Shown here in pieces: positions 1 through 6,746 of a stretch of DNA of 11,233 nt. The position numbers and the translations under genes were made by a program. This stretch comes from Bifidobacterium breve (GTDB taxonomy: Bacteria > Bacteroidota > Bacteroidia > Cytophagales > UBA9547). The notes under the pieces are model-generated. The model saw only the letters and a list, made by a program, of their open reading frames with translations. It was not told where the DNA came from and made no database searches. Positions within the stretch are counted from its first letter, which is position 1. Each line of letters opens with the position of its first letter. The stretch covers positions 1 through 11,233 of the forward strand of contig CALPQG020000038.1 in NCBI GenBank assembly GCA_943325655.2, written 5' to 3'.

Positions 1-162
1 TCTGAAGAAGCACACCAATTGAACAGGAGAACAGAAGTAAAAGTAACGGAAGTAGAAAAAGACCCTGTAGCCATCGCCAAAGCAACTGCTATCTCAGAAG
101 CCAATGTGTTTACCAACCTCTCCGATTTCGACCCTTGCAAAACGGTTACTATCGGGGAATAG
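1..162 (+). CDS. OmpA-family peptidoglycan-binding protein, C-terminal fragment
   Basis: Frame 1 is open from the window edge to a TAG at 160-162 and gives 53 residues. Residues 4-14 (AHQLNRRTEVK) match the end of the OmpA C-terminal domain, where the NRR motif closes the peptidoglycan-binding fold. Proteins with this domain hold the outer membrane to the cell wall through diaminopimelate. About 38 further residues follow the motif (up to KTVTIGE), a tail with no domain I recognise. The N-terminal part, which would show whether this is a Pal-like lipoprotein, a barrel or a TPR/PD40-OmpA fusion, lies outside the window. The hairpin at 263-292 probably ends its transcript, so it is likely not in an operon with the next gene. 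The family call rests on one short motif. Confidence 0.72.
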   Translation, partial: SEEAHQLNRRTEVKVTEVEKDPVAIAKATAISEANVFTNLSDFDPCKTVTIGE

Positions 163-170
163 TTTTTGGA

Positions 171-212
171 GTGTTGAGTGATGCGTGTTGAGTTTTGAGT
201 AAATGGTATGAT
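171..212 (+). repeat. Degenerate heptanucleotide array 1 (six GTNNNGN-type units)
   Basis: Six consecutive 7-base units start with GT in strict phase at 171, 178, 185, 192, 199 and 206. The first and third are identical (GTGTTGA), and the second is GTGATGC. The 13-base string GTGATGCGTGTTG at 178-190 recurs exactly at 3460-3472, also just after a stop codon. The rest of the gap (213-262) is plain AT-rich sequence. Function is unknown. Related units fill the next two intergenic gaps. Confidence 0.7.
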
Positions 213-262
213 TTATAATTATTGATAAAATATATTTTAAGAATTAAAAATAAATTAATTTT

Positions 263-292
263 AAAGCCTCTCGGTATTCGGGAGGCTTTTTT
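263..292 (+). terminator. Rho-independent terminator
   Basis: An 11-bp stem pairs 263-273 (AAAGCCTCTCG) with 279-289, with one G-T pair and a 5-base loop, and runs into six T residues at 287-292. This is a typical intrinsic terminator and the strongest GC stem in the gap. It should end the transcript of the OmpA-family gene. It sits only 12 bases before the start codon of the GH25 gene, so any promoter for that gene upstream of the hairpin would have to read through it. Confidence 0.85.
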
Positions 293-304
293 ATTAGCCA
301 ACAA

Positions 305-1114
305 ATGCGAAAACCCAGAAAGAAAACGGCTCCCAAAACATCCATCACTTCAGTAATGGTGATTGGTTTGTTGGTGCTTGTGTTTTTGACAATAGGTTAT
401 TATTTAGGAAGCAAATACCTGAATTTTAACAATGACAATTACCTTTACGAGAAACAAGATTACCCTCATTTAAGTCTTTATGAGGTGCATGGAATTGATG
501 TTTCTAAACACAATGGAAAATTAGATTGGGACGCAATTACCAAACACAGCATCAATGATTGGGAACTTAAATTTGTATTTGTTAGGGCAACTGTTGCTTT
601 GGCGGATGGAAGGCTGGCAAAAGATAAAAAATTTGATGACAATTGGAGTAATGCCCACCACCATGATTTTATTTGTGGTGCTTACCATTTTTACAGTCCA
701 GCGGTGACAGTGGATGAACAGATAAGTTTGTTCACAGAAGAAGTGAATTTGCAAAAAGGAGATTTGCCTCCGGTATTGGATGTGGAAAATTTTGAACGCG
801 GAAACATTTATATCACTGCTAAAGATATTCCCAAAATTGAAAGATGGCTGCTTGAAGTAGAAAAGAAATATGGTGTAAAGCCGATTATCTATACCTCAAA
901 AAAAATGTACCTGGACTATTTCAAGAAGCCTAAGTTTGAAAAATATTATTTTTGGATTGCCAATTATGGGGATAAAATAACTGAAGTCGAAAAGCATGAA
1001 TGGACTTTTTGGCAACACTGCGAAGATGGCAAAATCAACGCACATGGCTGTAGTTTTGATTTGAATGTTTTTAATGGAAATGAAAATGAGTTGCAGAAAA
1101 TTTGTATTCAGTAA
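305..1114 (+). CDS. GH25 family lysozyme, inner-membrane anchored
   Basis: This 269-residue protein is a glycoside hydrolase family 25 (Chalaropsis-type) muramidase, a family that cuts the MurNAc-GlcNAc bond of peptidoglycan. A basic N-terminus (MRKPRKK) and one hydrophobic segment at about 17-35 predict an N-in anchor or uncleaved signal, with the enzyme in the periplasm. The GH25 domain covers about 61-265. It begins with GIDVSKHNG (Asp65) and has FVRAT at 92-96, the catalytic LDVE with Asp159 and Glu161, then FWQH at 235-238 and FDLNVFNG with Asp252. All expected active-site positions are present and the length is normal. The basic N-terminal tail supports this start over Met18. No Shine-Dalgarno sequence is visible. 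A terminator lies just upstream and a large inverted repeat just downstream, so it is probably monocistronic. A role in wall remodelling is more likely than attack on other cells, but that is inference. Confidence 0.92.
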   Translation: MRKPRKKTAPKTSITSVMVIGLLVLVFLTIGYYLGSKYLNFNNDNYLYEKQDYPHLSLYEVHGIDVSKHNGKLDWDAITKHSINDWELKFVFVRATVALADGRLAKDKKFDDNWSNAHHHDFICGAYHFYSPAVTVDEQISLFTEEVNLQKGDLPPVLDVENFERGNIYITAKDIPKIERWLLEVEKKYGVKPIIYTSKKMYLDYFKKPKFEKYYFWIANYGDKITEVEKHEWTFWQHCEDGKINAHGCSFDLNVFNGNENELQKICIQ

Positions 1115-1115
1115 T

Positions 1116-1374
1116 GTACAGGGTACAGCGTATTGAGTACAGTGTAAAATACTCAAGATTGTCTTTGTTACTCTGTACATTGTACTTTATATTGCCAAAT
1201 AATAAGTACAATGTACAGAGTACTGAGTAAATTGTTAAATACTTTTCTTTGTACATTATATTGCCAATAATAAGTATTGGGTCTTAGGTACAAAGTATGA
1301 ATTTGCCCAATAGTCAACTTTTTACCCTGTACTCTATACCCTGTACCCTGTACTCTTTACTCTAGACTCTGTAC
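1116..1374. repeat. Compound inverted-repeat element built of GTNNNGN heptads
   Basis: This element fills nearly all of the gap between the lysozyme and the peptidase. The left arm 1116-1148 and the reverse complement of 1321-1353 match at 30 of 33 positions. The palindrome GTAC occurs 14 times, where about one is expected by chance. The sequence reads as heptads in fixed phase: forward units at 1116-1150, 1206-1240 and 1274-1301, and reverse-strand units at 1312-1374 (nine in a row), with shorter reverse runs at 1165-1185 and 1248-1254. Smaller inverted repeats are nested inside: 1169-1187 with 1204-1222, 1247-1254 with 1288-1295, and 1264-1269 with 1275-1280. No transposase or other convincing ORF is present. 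It could be a MITE-like or REP-like element or a structured RNA region. Function is unknown. Confidence 0.8.
1169..1222. repeat. Perfect 19-bp hairpin inside the intergenic element
   Basis: Bases 1169-1187 (core ACTCTGTACATTGTACTT) are the exact reverse complement of 1204-1222. After a 2 by 2 mismatch, a further four pairs (1190-1193 with 1198-1201) close a GCCA tetraloop. No T-run follows, so it is not a classic terminator. The central motif TATATTGCC, followed by AATAATAAGTA-like sequence, recurs at 1257-1276 in a second, weaker hairpin. That suggests the unit was duplicated. Confidence 0.85.
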
Positions 1375-1381
1375 TAAATTA

Positions 1382-3460
1382 ATGAACAATATGAAAAAGA
1401 CCATTGTGTTTTTAGTAGGTTTAATTTTAAGTGTTACCGTTTTTTCTCAAGTCAAATTCAATCCTGATACGGTGAATTCTCGTCCTTTTGACAATGGCAA
1501 AATGTGGACTTTTGACAATCCTCCAGTAGATTATTTTGCAAAGACCTATCAGTTTAAACCAACAGCGCAATGGTTACAGGAAGTGCAAATGTCAGCCTTG
1601 AGGTTTGCCACCTATTGTTCTGCTTCTTTTGTTTCTGCTGAAGGTTTGGTGATGACCAATCACCATTGTGCCCGTGAATCGGGAACAGCTGTGGCTTTGA
1701 AAGGAGAGGATTTGAATGCAACAGGGTTTTATGCGAAAACTTTAAAAGAAGAACGCAAAGTCAAAGGCCTTTTTGTAGACCAGTTGGTGTTGTTAAAAGA
1801 TGTCAGTCAGCAAATATTGTTACCGATGCAATTGGGTAAAACCGATGCGGCACAAATTGCCATCAAAGATTCTATGATTGCAGTTTTGACGAAGTCATAC
1901 AAAGACAGCGCACGTTGGAAAGGATTGGAATTGCAGGTGATTACTTTTTATAAAGGAGCTCAGTTTTCTTTGTACGGCTACAAACGCCACCATGATGTCC
2001 GCTTGGTTTTTATGCCTGAATTGCAAATGGGTTTCTTTGGTGGAGATCCTGATAACTTTACCTATCCACGTTATGCGTTAGATTGCTCTTTTTTTAGGGT
2101 GTATGATGAAAAAGGAGAACCCTTAAAAACCAAGTATTTTTTTAAGTTTAACCCTGACGGTGCCAAAGAAGGCGAAGCTGTTTTTGTGGTCGGAAATCCA
2201 GGAAAAACAGAACGCTTAAGTACAACAGCACAATTGGATTTTTTTAGAGACATCAGTTATCCTGCGAATTTAGCCTTCATTAGAAACCGTTCTAATGCGT
2301 TGAAAAAATACAATGCCGAAGCAAAAAGTGATAGTGTGTTGAACCTGATATTTAGCCTTGAAAACTCCCATAAGGCTATCACCGGAATGTTAAAAGCCTT
2401 ACAAGACGATTATATTTATGCGAGAAAAATGGCTTTTGAAAAAGAATTTAAAGCCAAAGTGGCGCTATTGCCAAACAGCAATGCTTCGCTGCAAGTATGG
2501 AATGAAATTTCAGCATGTAAACAAGAAATCAAAAAAGTTTTCAATGACTATTTCGTATTGACTGCCCGTGACATCAGTCCTAAAAGTATGGTTTTTGCCA
2601 GGATGATTGCTGAATATGTGGCCACAGAAAAAGATACTGCTTTGCAAAATAAAGTCAGGAAGCAAATGCTTGCCTTGCAGGTTTACCCAGCAGTACTTGA
2701 ACGTGAATTGCTTAAAAATTTGCTCACTGATTTGATTTCTTTGAATGGGAATCAGGAAAATGTACTGGCAATGGTAGGTGCGAAAAATGTAGAAGAGGCC
2801 ATCAATAAATTGTTTCAATCAGCCTATTTTACCCAAAAAGATTATGTAGGGAGTGTGTTGAAAATGGATTTGAATGCATTGAAAAACAGCAAGGATATTT
2901 TGCTTGTACTTGGTCAACAACTGTATACCAGATTCAAATTTGCAAAATCAACTTTTGATTCATTGACACAAAAAGAAACGGTTTTGAATGCAAAATTGGC
3001 GCAGTTGTTTTTTGCGGCTTATGGAAAAGTCATGCCACCGGATGCCAATTTTTCTTTAAGAATCGCCGACGGATTGGTAAAAGGTTATGAGTACAACGGC
3101 ACGACTGCACCCTATAAAACTACGTTTTATGGTTTGTATGACCGTTATTATTCATTCGATACCAAATTCCCTTTTTCATTACCAGATAAATGGAAAACTC
3201 CAGTTCCTGAATTGTTGAAGGCACCTTATAATTTTGTGTCCACCACCGATATCATTGGTGGGAATTCTGGCTCAGCGATCATCAATAAAAATAAAGAAGC
3301 TGTAGGCTTAATCTTTGACGGCAATATGGAGAGTTTGTCCGGTCGATTTATATACACCGATGAAGCCAATCGCACCGTTTCTGTGCACGCTGGAGGAATT
3401 ATGGCTGCTTTAAAATATGTGTACAAAGCCAAAAGGCTGAGCGAAGAATTGTTGAAATAG
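1382..3460 (+). CDS. S46 family dipeptidyl-peptidase (DPP7-like), secreted
   Basis: The 692-residue product is a family S46 serine exopeptidase, which releases dipeptides from the N-terminus of peptides in the periplasm or outside the cell. A signal peptide covers about 1-23 and ends at VFSQ. The second Met (1391) gives a classic MKK start and may be the true one. The chymotrypsin-type fold is split by a helical insert, as usual for S46. The triad is His95 in TNHHC, Asp234 and Ser629 in GGNSGS. Cys79 and Cys96 fit the conserved disulfide. Asn225 and Asp646 match the residues that bind the substrate amino group. Gly647, 18 residues after Ser629, corresponds to Gly in DPP7 (hydrophobic P1) rather than Arg673 of DPP11 (acidic P1). 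The usual DNWxWPRH segment reads DNFTYPRY at 224-231, marking a divergent branch. Length is normal and the frame intact. Substrate preference is inferred. Confidence 0.93.
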   Translation: MNNMKKTIVFLVGLILSVTVFSQVKFNPDTVNSRPFDNGKMWTFDNPPVDYFAKTYQFKPTAQWLQEVQMSALRFATYCSASFVSAEGLVMTNHHCARESGTAVALKGEDLNATGFYAKTLKEERKVKGLFVDQLVLLKDVSQQILLPMQLGKTDAAQIAIKDSMIAVLTKSYKDSARWKGLELQVITFYKGAQFSLYGYKRHHDVRLVFMPELQMGFFGGDPDNFTYPRYALDCSFFRVYDEKGEPLKTKYFFKFNPDGAKEGEAVFVVGNPGKTERLSTTAQLDFFRDISYPANLAFIRNRSNALKKYNAEAKSDSVLNLIFSLENSHKAITGMLKALQDDYIYARKMAFEKEFKAKVALLPNSNASLQVWNEISACKQEIKKVFNDYFVLTARDISPKSMVFARMIAEYVATEKDTALQNKVRKQMLALQVYPAVLERELLKNLLTDLISLNGNQENVLAMVGAKNVEEAINKLFQSAYFTQKDYVGSVLKMDLNALKNSKDILLVLGQQLYTRFKFAKSTFDSLTQKETVLNAKLAQLFFAAYGKVMPPDANFSLRIADGLVKGYEYNGTTAPYKTTFYGLYDRYYSFDTKFPFSLPDKWKTPVPELLKAPYNFVSTTDIIGGNSGSAIINKNKEAVGLIFDGNMESLSGRFIYTDEANRTVSVHAGGIMAALKYVYKAKRLSEELLK

Positions 3461-3508
3461 TGATGCGTGTTGGGTGGTGCGTTTTTAGTATTTAATACCT
3501 AGTCCTAG
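3460..3508 (+). repeat. Degenerate heptanucleotide array 3
   Basis: Seven 7-base steps run from the last base of the peptidase stop codon. Units starting with GT lie at 3460, 3467, 3474, 3481, 3488 and 3502, with one decayed unit at 3495. The first 13 bases (GTGATGCGTGTTG) repeat 178-190 exactly, and units one and three differ at a single base. Between here and the hairpin at 3576 nothing further was recognised. Confidence 0.65.
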
Positions 3509-3587
3509 TTTGTGTCATCACGAATCAGAACGGTATGTTGCTTTGAGAAGATAAAAACCAAGGAGCAAACTACAGTTGACAACTCTT

Positions 3588-3627
3588 TACATTTGACAAC
3601 GCTTTGAGAGTTGTCAAATGTATTTTT
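3588..3627 (+). terminator. AT-rich hairpin terminator with a competing alternative stem
   Basis: TACATTTGACAAC at 3588-3600 is the perfect 13-bp partner of 3610-3622, with a 9-base loop, and is followed by TTTTT at 3623-3627. This is the likely transcript end of the peptidase gene. A second copy of TTGACAAC upstream allows an 11-bp stem, 3576-3586 with 3607-3617, which uses part of the same right arm, so the two stems cannot form together. The stem is AT-rich and the T-run short, so a role as a protein-binding operator is also possible. Confidence 0.6.
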
Positions 3628-3671
3628 ACACAAAAAACAATAATAATGTTTTTTCAATGTTAATTAGCTGT

Positions 3672-3679
3672 TATATTTG
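3672..3679 (+). promoter_or_regulatory. Bacteroidota -7 promoter box (TATATTTG) for the envelope operon
   Basis: TATATTTG fits the Bacteroidota sigma-factor -7 consensus TAnnTTTG perfectly. Transcription would begin near 3686, leaving a leader of about 15 bases before the ATG at 3701. The -33 region, about 19-23 bases upstream, has only TGTTTTTT (3647-3654), a weak match. The position between a terminator and the first gene of a six-gene operon supports the call. Confidence 0.6.
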
Positions 3680-3700
3680 TTGAAAATACCGCATTGTGCC

Positions 3701-6700
3701 ATGCATAAAAATCTGATATTATTATTCTTACTTGTAGTCACTTCAATTTTTGCTTCAGCACAAAACACGCTCATTCAAACCGACGTCGATAAGCATTTCA
3801 ATAGCGCTTACGAGTTGTACCAAAAAGAGCAATTTGCTTCAGCAAGATTAGGATTTGAACGCTACCTTGCGCAAGCAGGGTTAACTGATATAAATAAAAA
3901 AATAGAGTCAGAATATTACATTTCTTTTTGTGGCATGCGTTTGCAAAATGCTGACGCCATTGATAATTTAAACAATTTTTCTACCAAATATCCATACCAT
4001 CCTATGGCTACTTGGTGCAATTACGAACTTGCAGATTATTACTTTAACAAAAAGGAACTTCGTAAGGTAATTGTGTTTTTTGAAAAAGCTGATCCCGAGT
4101 TATTAAACGAAGACCAAAACCTGGAACGCAATTTTAAGTTAGGATACGCTTATTTTAACGAAAAGAAATTTGCCAAAGCCGGAGAGTTTTTTGACAAAAT
4201 TAAAGACCGTGAACATAAATATACTTATGCCACCAATTACTATGCGGGCTATGTGTATTACAGGTTAGGAGAATATGACAGTGCATTGATGTCATTGCAC
4301 AGGGCGGAAGAAAATGAAGCTTTTAAATATTTGGTGCCAGCCATGGTGGCCAATGTGTACAACAAACAACAAAAATACGATACCGTAATTACCTATACGG
4401 AAAAGATATTGAAAGACAACCCTGACATTGGGTCGTTCGATGAACTTACCCTTTTGCTGGCGGAAGCGTATTACAAAAAAAATAAATTCAAAGAATCCCT
4501 GATTCATTTTAAAAAATACATTGCTAAAATAGACAAGGATTTACGCGCGGATATCTATTACCGTATTGGTTATTGTTTTTATTACAACAACGACAATTCG
4601 AATGCGATTGAATATTTCAAAAAAATCAATTCTTTAAACGATACCATTGGCCAGTATTCTTCTTATTATTTGGGAATGGCTTATGTGAAATTAAACAACA
4701 AACCTTTTGCTTTTTCTGCCCTGGAACAAGCTGGATTGATGCCATTTGATGAAAAAATTCAAGAAGAGGCCGTGTTCAATTCCGGGAAAGTGAAGTTTGA
4801 TTTAGAACGTTTTTCTGAGGCCATTGTAATTTTAAAAGGCTATACCAAAACCTATTCAAAAGCAAAATATACCGCAGAAAGCAATGAGTTGATTGCTGAA
4901 GCTTACCTTCATTCCAAAAATTTCATGGAAGCCATTGCTTACATCGAAGCGTTAAAAGTGAAAACAGCTCGTGTTTTGGGTGCCTACCAAAGAGTGACTT
5001 ATTTAAAAGGGGTTGAATTGTACAACAACGATAAATACCCGGAAGCACTGGCCATGTTTCAGAAATCTATCAAAGAAAATGTAGACAAAAATACCGCGCT
5101 GGCTTGTCATTTTTATAGCGGGGAAATTTATGCCATTGGAAAACGTAATGCGGATGCCATAGAAAGTTATGCCAATGTTTTTAAAATTCAGAACGCAGAA
5201 CTACATCCTTTGTATTATAAAGTCAGGTATGGAATTGGTTATGCCTATTTTAACCTGAAAAAATACGATGATGCAAGCAGGCATTTCAAGGCTTATGTCG
5301 AAAATCAAAATCCGAACCTTGACCCTGAAACCTATTCAGACGCCTTGATTCGTTTGGCAGATTGTTATTATGTGGGCAAGCATTATGACGATGCTTTAAA
5401 GGTATATGACAAAGCTACCACTTATGCCCGCACAGATGTGGATTATGTGTTGTTTCAAAAAGGATTGATGTATGAAATTGAAGATAAAGTAGCGGAAGCC
5501 AAAACGGTTTATGAGGACTTGATGGCTAAATATCCAAATGCTTCCTACTATGACGATGCCTTGTACCACAAAGCCTTGTTGGATTTTGAGAAAAGTGGCA
5601 GTTATGCTGCCGCCATTGCCGGATTTACCAGCGTTATCAATTTGAAAACGCCGAGTTTGTATTTGCCGGAAGCCTTAAAAAGAAGGGCTTTGGCCAATAG
5701 TAACCTGAAAAATTTCCCTGAAGCCATTGACGATTTTAATAGGATTGTAACTGATTATCCAACGTATTTCGAATCACCTGTAGACATTTTGGAATCATTG
5801 CACAGTTGTTTGGTGTCTGCCAACCGTGAAAATGAATTCGAAGAAATTTATGCGAAGTTCAAAAACGCTAATCCTAAAAATGATAAGTTCGCAGATTTAG
5901 AATACAAGAATGCTGAAACCTTATTTACCAAACAAAAATACCCTCCTGCCATCAAAGCTTTTCAGGATTTTATTGCAACCTATCCAACGAGTCTTTCTGT
6001 ATCAGATGCTTATTTTTATATTGGTGAAGCCAACTTCAGATCCAATGATAAGATTGAAGCCTTAAAAGCTTTTGAACAGGTAATTCAGGATGGCAAAAGT
6101 AATTTCAGGACCAAATCTTTGAACAGAACAGGTGATATTGAATTTGAATTGAAATCATACAAAGAAGCCATTCGCCATTATGATGCTTTGTTAAATGTTG
6201 CCGGAAATAGCAAGAGAGATAAATTCAATGCTAAAAAAGGCAAGATGGAATGTTATTATGAATTGGGTATTTTAGATACCGCTTTAATTTTTGCCAACGA
6301 TATCATTACTGAAGGTGGCGCTCCTGTGTACATTACCAACAAAGCCAATTTGTATTTGGGTAAAATTCCTTACATGAAAGGTGATTTTGAGGCTGCCGAA
6401 GATTTCCTTATCAGTGCGGCCAACAGTGCAAAAGATTCTTCAGGGGCTGAAGCGCAATATTTATTGGCAAGCATTTCTTACAAACAACAAAAATACAAAC
6501 AGTCGCTCGAAACCTTGTTTGAGTTAACCGACAAGTTCAAAATGTTTGACCGTTGGGTATTGAGGTCTTTGTTGTTGGTAGCCGATAATTACCTTGCGTT
6601 GGAGGAAGTTTTTCAGGCCAAAACCACGTTAAATTCTATTGTTTCCAAATCGAAAGACGAAGAAATGGTCAGGTTGGCGTCTGCCAAATTAGATGAAATT

Positions 6701-6742
6701 ATTGCCAAAGAATCACAAGGTGTAAACCCTGAAAGTAAGTAA
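3701..6742 (+). CDS. Large periplasmic tetratricopeptide-repeat protein
   Basis: The 1013-residue product has a signal peptide (1-20, ending FASA before QNT) and then TPR-like helical hairpins to near the C-terminus. Clear units include residues 31-58, 145-168 (FKLGYAYFNEKKFAKAGEFF) and 178-204. Later units of the BamD/CpoB type begin near residues 610 (KYPNASYYDDALY) and 760 (TYPTSLSVSDAYFYIGEA). TPR solenoids are protein-binding scaffolds, and no enzymatic motif is seen. The reading frame stays open upstream to a TTG at 3677, but that codon overlaps the promoter box, and starting at ATG 3701 gives a proper signal sequence. The gene leads an operon and ends four bases before the barrel gene. 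The partner is probably that barrel or the motor encoded further down; in proteobacterial Tol-Pal the TPR protein CpoB holds a comparable position. The exact role is unknown. Confidence 0.88.
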   Translation: MHKNLILLFLLVVTSIFASAQNTLIQTDVDKHFNSAYELYQKEQFASARLGFERYLAQAGLTDINKKIESEYYISFCGMRLQNADAIDNLNNFSTKYPYHPMATWCNYELADYYFNKKELRKVIVFFEKADPELLNEDQNLERNFKLGYAYFNEKKFAKAGEFFDKIKDREHKYTYATNYYAGYVYYRLGEYDSALMSLHRAEENEAFKYLVPAMVANVYNKQQKYDTVITYTEKILKDNPDIGSFDELTLLLAEAYYKKNKFKESLIHFKKYIAKIDKDLRADIYYRIGYCFYYNNDNSNAIEYFKKINSLNDTIGQYSSYYLGMAYVKLNNKPFAFSALEQAGLMPFDEKIQEEAVFNSGKVKFDLERFSEAIVILKGYTKTYSKAKYTAESNELIAEAYLHSKNFMEAIAYIEALKVKTARVLGAYQRVTYLKGVELYNNDKYPEALAMFQKSIKENVDKNTALACHFYSGEIYAIGKRNADAIESYANVFKIQNAELHPLYYKVRYGIGYAYFNLKKYDDASRHFKAYVENQNPNLDPETYSDALIRLADCYYVGKHYDDALKVYDKATTYARTDVDYVLFQKGLMYEIEDKVAEAKTVYEDLMAKYPNASYYDDALYHKALLDFEKSGSYAAAIAGFTSVINLKTPSLYLPEALKRRALANSNLKNFPEAIDDFNRIVTDYPTYFESPVDILESLHSCLVSANRENEFEEIYAKFKNANPKNDKFADLEYKNAETLFTKQKYPPAIKAFQDFIATYPTSLSVSDAYFYIGEANFRSNDKIEALKAFEQVIQDGKSNFRTKSLNRTGDIEFELKSYKEAIRHYDALLNVAGNSKRDKFNAKKGKMECYYELGILDTALIFANDIITEGGAPVYITNKANLYLGKIPYMKGDFEAAEDFLISAANSAKDSSGAEAQYLLASISYKQQKYKQSLETLFELTDKFKMFDRWVLRSLLLVADNYLALEEVFQAKTTLNSIVSKSKDEEMVRLASAKLDEIIAKESQGVNPESK

Positions 6743-6746
6743 GTAC

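Noticed and set aside
216..238. Promoter for the lysozyme gene (TAATTATTG or TATATTTT)
   Set aside because: Neither matches TAnnTTTG exactly, no -33 element has the right spacing, and the region is so AT-rich that near matches are expected.
1169..1222. Rho-independent terminator for the lysozyme gene
   Set aside because: The hairpin is long and perfect but is not followed by a T-run on either strand (next bases ACTGAGTAAA on +).
1071..1256. 61-residue reverse-strand ORF with repeated LYSVLCTLY-like peptides
   Set aside because: It is the translation of the heptad repeats and overlaps the lysozyme end. No start context and no known domain.
1116..1374. CRISPR-like array
   Set aside because: Units are seven bases, contiguous, degenerate and in both orientations. 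There are no spacers and no cas genes.
3301..3330. DPP11-type (Asp/Glu-specific) assignment of the S46 peptidase
   Set aside because: The diagnostic position 18 residues after the catalytic Ser is Gly647, not Arg.
3677..3700. In-frame TTG start eight codons upstream for the TPR protein
   Set aside because: The TTG lies inside the TATATTTG promoter box, so it would not be transcribed, and it would put an odd non-signal stretch before a perfect signal peptide that starts at ATG 3701.
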